Shown: positions 19,517 through 27,040 of the stretch, one piece after another
How positions within the stretch are numbered: position 1 is the first letter of the stretch
Layout: the number at the start of each line of letters is the position of its first letter
The notes under the pieces: generated by a model
Seen by the model: only the letters and a program-made list of their open reading frames with translations
What the model was told of the DNA's origin: nothing
The model's database searches: none
Assembly: GCA_024644235.1 (NCBI GenBank)
Contig: JAHELJ010000007.1
Coordinates: forward strand, 1-64,000
Direction: 5' to 3'
Length of the DNA: 64,000 bases
From: Lewinellaceae bacterium
Lineage (GTDB): Bacteria; Bacteroidota; Bacteroidia; Chitinophagales; Saprospiraceae
Program-made: the position numbers and the translations under genes

Positions 19517-21946
19517 TCAGTCATTTGATCTTCTTACATTGATTATCTCCACTCTCCGCTCCCGCGATGCCGGAATACTATAGATGGAATTTCTACTGTC
19601 AGCCCGGTCGTCGCTTACATAGATCGGTGCTGTACGTTCGCCTTGCGGCTCTTCAACAATCTTCAATTGTCCATTTCTAATGTACCGCATCAACACGGAA
19701 TCGGAATATCGTCTGAACTGATTCACCACACTGCTGATTCTCCGACTACTTAGTCTCTCATTGTAGGAGCTACTTGCCAATGGACTGGCAAATCCTTGCA
19801 TCACGATTTCGATCTGCTCTCCCTCTTCCAGATCTTCAGTAAGAATCTGAATAAACTTGATCAAATCATTTCTTCCCTCTCTGACATTATATTCAAAGAA
19901 GCGCTCGAGATCATCTTCAGCCTGCACTTTGGCATTATCAACCAATGGCGACGTAAATTCCGTCTTGAATATCTCTTTTCGCTCCATGTATGGAGGATAG
20001 GTGTCATCGTATGTACGTCTGGTGGTGCGATAATAAGTACGAGGATTGGGATGATCATTATCGAAGTAGACAGCTAGCGGCAAGAAGTCTTCCAAGTCGC
20101 CTTGCTTTAGATATATATTCTTTGTGATTTTATTACTTGGCACATTCACCGTACTCAACTGTAGTGTATCTGGTTTATATCCTCTTTTCGAAGTAATAAT
20201 CTCATATGATTTATCGCGTTCGAGCGGGAAAATAAAGCTGTTTCCATCCTCATTGATCTGGACAACGGTTTCGCTATCCGGATCAGATAGATCTTTCAGG
20301 TTTACCGTGGCACCCCTTAGTGCTTCTCTGGTGGCATCATCAAATACGAAAACCTCCAGATCCAGAGACTTGGATTGCAGGTACATGCGCTTGAGAATCT
20401 CTTGAGACTCATTCAAGCCCCTGGTGGTAAGCGTAATCGTATCAGGGAAGAATCCTTCCTTCTCAGCAATGACTTTATAACTGCGATTTCGGGTAAGTGG
20501 AAAGACAAACTCATTGGTGTTATCAGCGGAGAGTGTGGAGACCACAATCTCATCTCCATTTACCTCAAGTAGTGTTACGGTAGCACCCAACAAATCTGCC
20601 TGTGTCGCTTGATCAAAAGTCAGCACCTTAAGATCTATATCAAGCTTTGCAAATGCAGCCTTATATATATCATTACAGCAAGCTTCTTGAGCATCCTCTA
20701 TGTAGGCCGCCCCCTGCCGGTTTGAAGCTAAATAGGCCGTATCCTCATTCTCTTCAAGAAAGAAATACAGGTCATTGTAGCTACTATTTACCGGTACACC
20801 CAAATTCTCAATGAAGGGATCTACCAGATTGTGCAGGTATACACTATAAACATCGAATCCTCCAAATCCCTGATAACCTTGTGAACTGAAATAAAGAGTG
20901 TTGCTGGGTTCGTGGTAATAAGGTGTGATGTCGTCTTCAATGGTATTTATCGGCATCAGGTTGACGGGATCATCAAAGCTTCCGTCATCTCGCAATACTG
21001 AGTACCATATGTCCAACTTCCCTTTCGTTCCAGCGCGGTTAGAAACAAAATAAAGCGCAGGATCACCATTTATCGGGTCCTTCCCGATTGATGGTTGGGT
21101 TGTGGTGTGAGTGGTATCGTTTATCGTCCCTGGAAGTTTAACCGGGCTCCCCATTACTCCATTAACGATATCCCTGTAATACAGATCGCAACGAATATCG
21201 GTTGCATTCAAGTACTCACACAAGGTGTAGTATACCCGGTTCATGTCTTCTGCAAACACGGCATGCGCCGTATGCAGTGTGGCATCATTAAAGGTGGAAT
21301 CAATTTGAATTCCCTCGCCCCCTTTTATGGACCAAAGCACATTGGAAAATATCCTTCTGGGGACAGCTTCATCTGTCTCTGAAGGAAATCTTAGAGAAGA
21401 GTAATACAATGTATCTCCAATACGAATCGGCCCAAATTCTGAGAAAGGTGTATTAATGGTTTCACCCAAACGGTCAACCGTCACATAGGATCGCGGATTT
21501 TGTGACTGCTCAAGAGCCCAATCACAATCTTCAATCTGCCGGGTAGCAAGATCAGTGTAATAGGGATTGTCTAATTCATTCTCGGACAGATATATCTCGT
21601 AGTTACGTTTTGCTTGCTCGTACTTCCCAATCCGTTTTTGCATCTCGGCCAGGTGAAATAGTGCAAGTGGAAATTCTCCATTTTGTTCCAGATCGACTAC
21701 CTGTTGATAATATTGCTCCGCCAACTTATAAGCGTTGAACAAGCGGGCCGATTCAGCGCCCTTGTACAGCACATGAATATCTTCGTGGAACTCCAGTACG
21801 TTCTGATAATAGTGAAGAGCCGAATAGTAATCCTTTGAAGCAAAGGAAGCCTCCGCAGCTTCAAGAAATGCCTTGCGTGTCTGGCCAAATGCGGAAAGTG
21901 CAAAGGCCATCAAAAAGCAAATCAATATATTCTTTCGCATCATCAA
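19517..21946 (-). CDS. OmpA-family protein with TPR and PD40 repeats (T9SS-associated)
   Basis: Outer-membrane/periplasmic protein with a signal peptide (ILICFLMAFALSAFGQ). Residues about 22-150 form TPR-like helices (YYSALHYYQNVLEF, YEQAKRNYEIYL). Residues about 165-430 form a PD40-type beta propeller (GDPALYFVSNRAG, NTLYFSSQGYQGFGG). Two CarboxypepD_reg-like or PEGA-like beta domains follow (TLLEVNGDE and NLKDLSDPD). The C-terminal OmpA peptidoglycan-binding domain has MQGFASPLASSSYNERLSSRR near residue 720. This architecture resembles PorE-like T9SS components and the OmpA partners found beside PorP/SprF genes. It sits 4 bases upstream of the adhesin start. Confidence 0.88.
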   Translation of the reverse strand: MMMRKNILICFLMAFALSAFGQTRKAFLEAAEASFASKDYYSALHYYQNVLEFHEDIHVLYKGAESARLFNAYKLAEQYYQQVVDLEQNGEFPLALFHLAEMQKRIGKYEQAKRNYEIYLSENELDNPYYTDLATRQIEDCDWALEQSQNPRSYVTVDRLGETINTPFSEFGPIRIGDTLYYSSLRFPSETDEAVPRRIFSNVLWSIKGGEGIQIDSTFNDATLHTAHAVFAEDMNRVYYTLCEYLNATDIRCDLYYRDIVNGVMGSPVKLPGTINDTTHTTTQPSIGKDPINGDPALYFVSNRAGTKGKLDIWYSVLRDDGSFDDPVNLMPINTIEDDITPYYHEPSNTLYFSSQGYQGFGGFDVYSVYLHNLVDPFIENLGVPVNSSYNDLYFFLEENEDTAYLASNRQGAAYIEDAQEACCNDIYKAAFAKLDIDLKVLTFDQATQADLLGATVTLLEVNGDEIVVSTLSADNTNEFVFPLTRNRSYKVIAEKEGFFPDTITLTTRGLNESQEILKRMYLQSKSLDLEVFVFDDATREALRGATVNLKDLSDPDSETVVQINEDGNSFIFPLERDKSYEIITSKRGYKPDTLQLSTVNVPSNKITKNIYLKQGDLEDFLPLAVYFDNDHPNPRTYYRTTRRTYDDTYPPYMERKEIFKTEFTSPLVDNAKVQAEDDLERFFEYNVREGRNDLIKFIQILTEDLEEGEQIEIVMQGFASPLASSSYNERLSSRRISSVVNQFRRYSDSVLMRYIRNGQLKIVEEPQGERTAPIYVSDDRADSRNSIYSIPASRERRVEIINVRRSND

Positions 21947-21962
21947 ATCGGCTTCGTTTTCT

Positions 21963-23009
21963 CTAAAATATTGGGCAAGTTTTGAAATGACTCAAAGGCT
22001 TAACTTTGACTATTCGATAAGAAACCCAAATTTCCGGACCTCCCTGATTGTCGGTAGCTATATCAAAATCCGACACATTTATATCATAGCTTATTCCCAG
22101 ACTAAAAGTCTTTATATGTAGTTCAATCGTAGGAATAATAGCGTCAGTAGCATCATTATCATTATTCGTAAATCGAGCATTTACCCCAGCTTGAAAAGCA
22201 AGCTCCTTACCCCGGTTTTGGTTTAAATAGAGCCTCAGAGCTGCACCGGGAAGGTATTCCTGATACTGGTTTTGAAACTGTGCAGAGCCATGTAGCATAA
22301 GGTCCAATGGATTTGCCAGTTTGATAGCACCTATACCATATAATGCAATCCGATTGGGAAGTTTAATATCACTGTCATCAAAAAATTCTTGACGGGGCCT
22401 GTTTAAGTGATCCACAGACACTCCAAGATCAAGCTTGGTTCTTTGATTGTCATTTTGCAATCTGAGATTTGCTCCTATCGCAAAATCAATATAGAAGATG
22501 GAAGTATTGTCAAAGTCTTCGCCTGTGGGCAAGGCAGGATCAAATTGGGAACCATTATATTGATTGTCGAAAGTCAGATCGTCTTCCTTAAATCTTCTCG
22601 AGGCCAAACCAATCTGAGCCCCACCGGTTAGGAAAGTGTTTTTGCTCAGCTCCGTTGTATATGACCCACCAAGCTGAAGTTCTGCTAAACTAAGCTTTGA
22701 AAGTCCTGCCTTATCATAGTTAAAGTTGACTCCAAATCCCCAAAAGTCATTTCCCGGCTTCTTGCGAGGATAGTATTTCATGTCGTAAGTGCCCGAAAAT
22801 GTGGTATAATCAACAGGAACGTCTTTCCACTGATTTCGGTAATGACCCATAACCCGCACATCCCCATTGAAGATCCCAGTCAGTCCTGGATTCATGATTT
22901 GCGGAGCATGATAAAACATTGAATAATGGATATCCTGTGCCGCAACGTTGATTACAGTAAAGATCGAGAGAATGAAAGAGGCCCAGTAAATTGGTAAAAC
23001 TCTATTCAA
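21963..23009 (-). CDS. PorP/SprF-family outer-membrane protein
   Basis: Beta-barrel outer-membrane protein of the PorP/SprF family, which helps T9SS export or surface attachment of partner proteins with type B tails. The signal peptide ends near VAAQDIHYS. The family signature FYHAPQIMNPGLTGIFNGD is followed by YRNQWKDVPVDYTTFSG near residue 55, and the rest alternates as beta strands to the end. It is the first gene of the three-gene operon with the OmpA/PD40 protein (16-base gap) and the large type B protein, so the adhesin is its likely client. Confidence 0.93.
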   Translation of the reverse strand: MNRVLPIYWASFILSIFTVINVAAQDIHYSMFYHAPQIMNPGLTGIFNGDVRVMGHYRNQWKDVPVDYTTFSGTYDMKYYPRKKPGNDFWGFGVNFNYDKAGLSKLSLAELQLGGSYTTELSKNTFLTGGAQIGLASRRFKEDDLTFDNQYNGSQFDPALPTGEDFDNTSIFYIDFAIGANLRLQNDNQRTKLDLGVSVDHLNRPRQEFFDDSDIKLPNRIALYGIGAIKLANPLDLMLHGSAQFQNQYQEYLPGAALRLYLNQNRGKELAFQAGVNARFTNNDNDATDAIIPTIELHIKTFSLGISYDINVSDFDIATDNQGGPEIWVSYRIVKVKPLSHFKTCPIF

Positions 23010-23327
23010 GGTGTAATCGTTTTTGGTTATTTTCCTTTAGGAGGCTGCAAATATTATACCATATTTCGATATGTATCTGTGCCAATAAAAAAGGGTTATT
23101 ACATCCCCTTCAAACCACTAAATGTAGCTCATCCCCTTATGCCTGCAAAAAACTGTTAATATTTTAACCTATATGGAATTTGGTAAAGTGTTAAAAGCTA
23201 CTAATTATGGAATTACACATCGCTTTTTTATTAAGATCTTATTGATATTGTATATTATTATATATAATATATTTTTATATGTGATATATATGAAATAATA
23301 TATATGTGATATATTTTTAACTCGGTC
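23010..23327. promoter_or_regulatory. AT-rich divergent promoter region with 14-bp direct repeat
   Basis: This 318-base gap separates the divergent PorP/SprF and nnr genes. Its right end (about 23235-23320) is almost pure A/T. TATATGTGATATAT occurs twice there, at 23276-23289 and 23301-23314, with starts 25 bases apart, and the second copy ends 13 bases before the nnr start codon. It could be a regulator site or simply an AT-rich promoter. No gene is seen in the gap. Confidence 0.4.
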
Positions 23328-24839
23328 ATGAAAATCTTTAATCAGACTCAAATTCGGGAGTGGGATGCCGCTACAATAGCCCGGGAATCGATAAAATCGT
23401 CGGATTTAATGGAGCGGGCAGGTTATCAAATCACAAATTGGATCACCTCACGATTTCCGGAAACAGATCAAAAATTTCAGATTGCTTGCGGCATTGGAAA
23501 CAATGGAGGAGATGGATTGGTCGTAAGTCGACTACTGGCAGAGAAAGGATACCCTGTTGAGGTGTTGCTGCTGACATTAGGGTCCGAACCCAGCCCTGAC
23601 AATGCCCTGAACACTAAACAACTGCCGAAGTATTCCTACCTCACGATCACCTCGATCGGTCCTGATCGGGAGTTACCCAAGATCAATCCGGGGTCGGTGG
23701 TCATTGACGCCATCTTTGGATCAGGCTTAAACCGTCCCATTGAAGGCTACTTCGAAAAGTTATTCATCCACATGAACGACCGTGCAAGCCAAATCATCGC
23801 AATTGACGTCCCCAGCGGTATGTTTATTGATACTCCGGGCGATCATCATACCATCGAGGCTGAGATCACGCTTACTCTACAAACCCCAAAACTGAGTTTT
23901 TTCTTTCCGGAGAATAAGTCAAAGCTGGGAGAATGGAAAATCATTGATATAGGCCTTCATAAAGGTTGGGAGGCTGAGCAAGAAACTCCTTACCATTTTA
24001 TCACCGAAGGTGAGGTTCGTTCAATTCCAGTACCTCGACAGACTTTTGATCACAAAGGCACTTTCGGTCATGCCCTCCTGATATGTGGTAGTCATGGAAA
24101 AATTGGAGCTGCTATGCTGGCGGCAAAAGCTGCTCTGGTAAGTGGAGCTGGGTTGGTCAGCTGCTATATACCCTCTTGTGGTTACACTGCAATGCAGGCA
24201 GCTGTACCCGAGGTTATGGTACTGACTGATGACCATGAAAACAAGATTACTGCTATCCCTGACCTTAGGTCCTACAAGGCGTTAGGGGTGGGCTGTGGAA
24301 TTGGCCAGGCCGACCAGACCAGGCTAGCTCTCCGTAGTCTGCTGCAAGGCTCCAGTGTACCTCTCGTAATCGATGCCGATGCTTTAAACATTCTATCCGC
24401 AAATGATGGCGACTTGTCAAGAGTGCCTCAAGGCAGCATACTGACTCCACACCCCGGAGAGTTCGAAAGATTGGCAGGGAGCACCCATAGTGGATTTGAA
24501 ACCTTAGAGAAGCAAATAGCTTTGAGCAAGAAATACGGAATATACATCGTTCTCAAGCGGGCATTTACCTGTGTCAGTTTTCCTGACGGCACTGTCCACT
24601 TTAACAGTAGCGGCAATCCGGGTATGGCGACGGCAGGAAGTGGTGATGTCCTCACCGGTTTGATCACCGGACTTCTTGCACAAGGGATGGCAGCTGAGGA
24701 TGCAGCAATCTTTGGGGTTTATCTGCATGGATTAGCTGGAGATCTCGCAGCCGCTAAAATTGGAATGCCCTCTATGATTGCGTCAGATATCCTGAGCTGT
24801 GTTGGGGAGGCCTACCAAAAAATTGATAAACATCAATGA
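23328..24839 (+). CDS. nnr: Bifunctional NAD(P)H-hydrate epimerase/dehydratase
   Basis: Repairs hydrated NAD(P)H. The N-terminal domain (about 1-215) is the YjeF_N epimerase, with GIGNNGGDGLVVSRLL and DAIFGSGLNRPIEG. The C-terminal domain (about 225-503) is the ribokinase-fold ADP/ATP-dependent dehydratase, with LTPHPGEFERLAG and GNPGMATAGSGDVLTGL, the phosphate-binding loop with its catalytic Asp. The fusion is the normal bacterial form. The stop codon overlaps the start of the sirtuin gene in ATGA, so the two NAD-linked functions are translationally coupled. Confidence 0.95.
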   Translation: MKIFNQTQIREWDAATIARESIKSSDLMERAGYQITNWITSRFPETDQKFQIACGIGNNGGDGLVVSRLLAEKGYPVEVLLLTLGSEPSPDNALNTKQLPKYSYLTITSIGPDRELPKINPGSVVIDAIFGSGLNRPIEGYFEKLFIHMNDRASQIIAIDVPSGMFIDTPGDHHTIEAEITLTLQTPKLSFFFPENKSKLGEWKIIDIGLHKGWEAEQETPYHFITEGEVRSIPVPRQTFDHKGTFGHALLICGSHGKIGAAMLAAKAALVSGAGLVSCYIPSCGYTAMQAAVPEVMVLTDDHENKITAIPDLRSYKALGVGCGIGQADQTRLALRSLLQGSSVPLVIDADALNILSANDGDLSRVPQGSILTPHPGEFERLAGSTHSGFETLEKQIALSKKYGIYIVLKRAFTCVSFPDGTVHFNSSGNPGMATAGSGDVLTGLITGLLAQGMAAEDAAIFGVYLHGLAGDLAAAKIGMPSMIASDILSCVGEAYQKIDKHQ

Positions 24840-25543
24840 AATCAAAAGTAGTCGTGTTATCCGGAGCCGGAGTGAGCGCTGAAAGTGGCATCAAGACTTT
24901 CAGGGACGCAGATGGATTATGGGAAGGTTATGACGTGATGGAGGTCGCTTCTCCACAAGGCTGGCTTAAGGACCCAGCTATGGTCCTGGATTTTTACAAT
25001 CAACGAAGGCGCCAGCTACTCGAAGTGCAGCCTAATGAAGCACATCACACCTTAGTGAGGCTGGAAGAGTACTATGATGTGACTATCATTACTCAGAATA
25101 TCGATGACCTTCACGAACGGGCAGGTAGTTCGAAAGTAGTACACTTGCATGGTGAAATATTGAAAGCCAGAAGCACGTCAGACCCAAATCATATTGTTGA
25201 ATGGAAAAGTGATCTCAACCTCGGTGATTTGTGCATTCACAAGACTCAATTGCGCCCTCATGTGGTCTGGTTTGGTGAATCAGTCCCCATGATCGAAACT
25301 GCTGCGATGATTACCAGCACTGCCGATTATGTCATCATAGTCGGCACATCTCTGCAGGTTTATCCAGCTGCCGGTTTGATGAGCTACGCTTCATCTTCGA
25401 CACCTATATATTATGTTGACCCCGATCCCAAGGAGTCTTTTGAACTCAGATCACGCCGTCAGATTGAGATAATCCCGGAAAAAGCAACAGTCGGAATCCC
25501 TCAAGTGGTCCAAAGTTTGATAGAAGAAGTGCATACTCGATAA
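24836..25543 (+). CDS. Sir2-family NAD-dependent deacylase lacking zinc cysteines
   Basis: Sirtuin that removes acyl groups from lysines using NAD. Conserved parts: GAGVSAESGIKTFRDADGLW (NAD loop), QNIDDLHERAG (residues 87-97), catalytic His105 in HLHGE and RPHVVWFGE. Tyr54 and Arg57 (YNQRRRQ) match the pair that lets SIRT5/CobB-type enzymes bind succinyl- or malonyl-lysine. The usual zinc tetracysteine is absent: Cys133 is the only cysteine in the protein. The small domain must fold without that metal site. I recall similar Bacteroidota homologs but could not check. It overlaps nnr by ATGA. Confidence 0.9.
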   Translation: MKSKVVVLSGAGVSAESGIKTFRDADGLWEGYDVMEVASPQGWLKDPAMVLDFYNQRRRQLLEVQPNEAHHTLVRLEEYYDVTIITQNIDDLHERAGSSKVVHLHGEILKARSTSDPNHIVEWKSDLNLGDLCIHKTQLRPHVVWFGESVPMIETAAMITSTADYVIIVGTSLQVYPAAGLMSYASSSTPIYYVDPDPKESFELRSRRQIEIIPEKATVGIPQVVQSLIEEVHTR

Positions 25544-25562
25544 ATTAAGTGTAGAATAGAGC

Positions 25563-26066
25563 ATGCCAGCAGGGCTGTCAGATCAAAAGGTTTTCAAAGA
25601 GGTGTATCTCAAGCATTCGCGTGAGGTACGAAACTTCCTGTATTACAAGTGTGGAGATGAAGCACAAGCGGAAGACTTTATGCAGGAGGCCTTTCTCCGG
25701 CTTTGGAAAGCAAGAGACAAGGTACCTGTAGAAAAAGCTGTGGGCTTTCTCTTCACAGTGGGAAACCGTCTTTTCCTTGATCACATAAAACATAAAAAGG
25801 TTAGCCTCAAATTTCAGCAGCGACAAACAAACAAGAGCGAAAGGGAAGACCCGGAATTTCTCTACGAACAACAGGAATTCAAAGAGCGCTTGGAAAAAGC
25901 AATAAATGATATGCCCGAGAAATGGAGGGTCGTGTTTCTTATGAGCAGGATGGAAAAAATGAAGTACAGTGAAATTGCCGAAAGATTGGATATAAGTGTC
26001 AAAGCCGTGGAAAAAAGGATGCACAATGCACTTAGTGCTCTAAGGGAATTGCATAAGAAAATCTAA
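25563..26066 (+). CDS. ECF RNA polymerase sigma factor
   Basis: Extracytoplasmic-function sigma-70 factor of 167 residues. Region 2 covers about residues 8-80 (YKCGDEAQAEDFMQEAFLRLW), and region 4 about 110-165 (YSEIAERLDISVKAVEKRMHNAL) forms the -35-binding helix-turn-helix. The next two genes are a FecR-type anti-sigma factor and a TonB receptor with an STN domain, so this is a cell-surface-signalling sigma factor whose likely main target is the receptor gene. A start shortened to the second conserved region is not supported. Confidence 0.93.
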   Translation: MPAGLSDQKVFKEVYLKHSREVRNFLYYKCGDEAQAEDFMQEAFLRLWKARDKVPVEKAVGFLFTVGNRLFLDHIKHKKVSLKFQQRQTNKSEREDPEFLYEQQEFKERLEKAINDMPEKWRVVFLMSRMEKMKYSEIAERLDISVKAVEKRMHNALSALRELHKKI

Positions 26067-26119
26067 AAAAAGGAGGGGAATCACTAGAATGATCGTTATT
26101 AAGGCAGAATATCAAATTC

Positions 26120-27037
26120 ATGAGTAACAATACCGAGCACGACGATCTATTGGCCAAGTGGCTTGCTGGCACGTTGAGCGATGCCGAAATGGAGTTACTC
26201 AAGGAAACAACAGACCTTGACGAACTCAGCCAGACCTTAAATGCCATCGATCAATTAGAGCCACCTGCCTTCTCTCCTGAAGCATCCTGGGCTTCATTCG
26301 AGCAAAAACTGTCGAAAGAGGAAGCCGTAGTACGATCCATTTCTCGAAGAACATATATGCTTGCTGCAGCCGCTGTAGCCGCTGTACTCATTGGTCTATT
26401 CTTCTTCATGAATACAGCCAGCACGGTACAATTTCAGGTGGCAGCCGGCGATGAGGCTACCTACGAACTACCCGATGGTTCCAAAGTGGAACTTCAAGGA
26501 CCCTCGTCGATAGAATTCAACGAAGAGGATTATCTGTTGTCACGTCAACTTTCCCTGAATGGGGTTGCTTACTTCGATGTTATTGAAGGAAATGAATTTA
26601 TCGTCGACCACCCAAACGGCTGGGTAGAGGTTCTGGGTACAACATTTGATGTGGACACCCGAGAAGGATTGAAGGTATTCTGCTACACAGGCAAAGTGGG
26701 GGTCAACACTCCCCAGACAGACCAAATCATCCTTGAAAAAGGAAATGGAGTCCAAATTGCAACTGATGGGCACTTCGAATTGACCACCAGCAAGATGATC
26801 CAACCCCAATGGCTGGATGGATTGATCCATCTTAGTAGTGCGGAAATGGAAGAAATCGGGAAGATGCTAGAGGACCTATTCAACGTGGAAGTGGAACTCG
26901 TTGGAGAAATTTCGAAAGTTTATCATGGTCCCATTGATCCGGTAAATCTGGATCAGAACCTTGAGATGATCAAAACTACTTTAGAATTGGAGATCAATAA
27001 AATAGGCACAGATACGATCAGAATTTCAGCTAAGTAA
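26120..27037 (+). CDS. FecR-family anti-sigma factor
   Basis: Inner-membrane anti-sigma regulator of the preceding sigma factor. The cytoplasmic N-terminus (about 1-75) includes LLAKWLAGTLSDAEMELL, which should bind sigma. One membrane helix follows (MLAAAAVAAVLIGLFFFM, about 77-94). The periplasmic FecR domain has YELPDGSKVELQGPSSIEF and VLGTTFDVDTRE, and a C-terminal STN-like fold (DQNLEMIKTTLELEI). Signal from the downstream receptor's STN domain would be read here. The stop is 3 bases from the receptor ATG. Confidence 0.92.
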   Translation: MSNNTEHDDLLAKWLAGTLSDAEMELLKETTDLDELSQTLNAIDQLEPPAFSPEASWASFEQKLSKEEAVVRSISRRTYMLAAAAVAAVLIGLFFFMNTASTVQFQVAAGDEATYELPDGSKVELQGPSSIEFNEEDYLLSRQLSLNGVAYFDVIEGNEFIVDHPNGWVEVLGTTFDVDTREGLKVFCYTGKVGVNTPQTDQIILEKGNGVQIATDGHFELTTSKMIQPQWLDGLIHLSSAEMEEIGKMLEDLFNVEVELVGEISKVYHGPIDPVNLDQNLEMIKTTLELEINKIGTDTIRISAK

Positions 27038-27040
27038 TTG

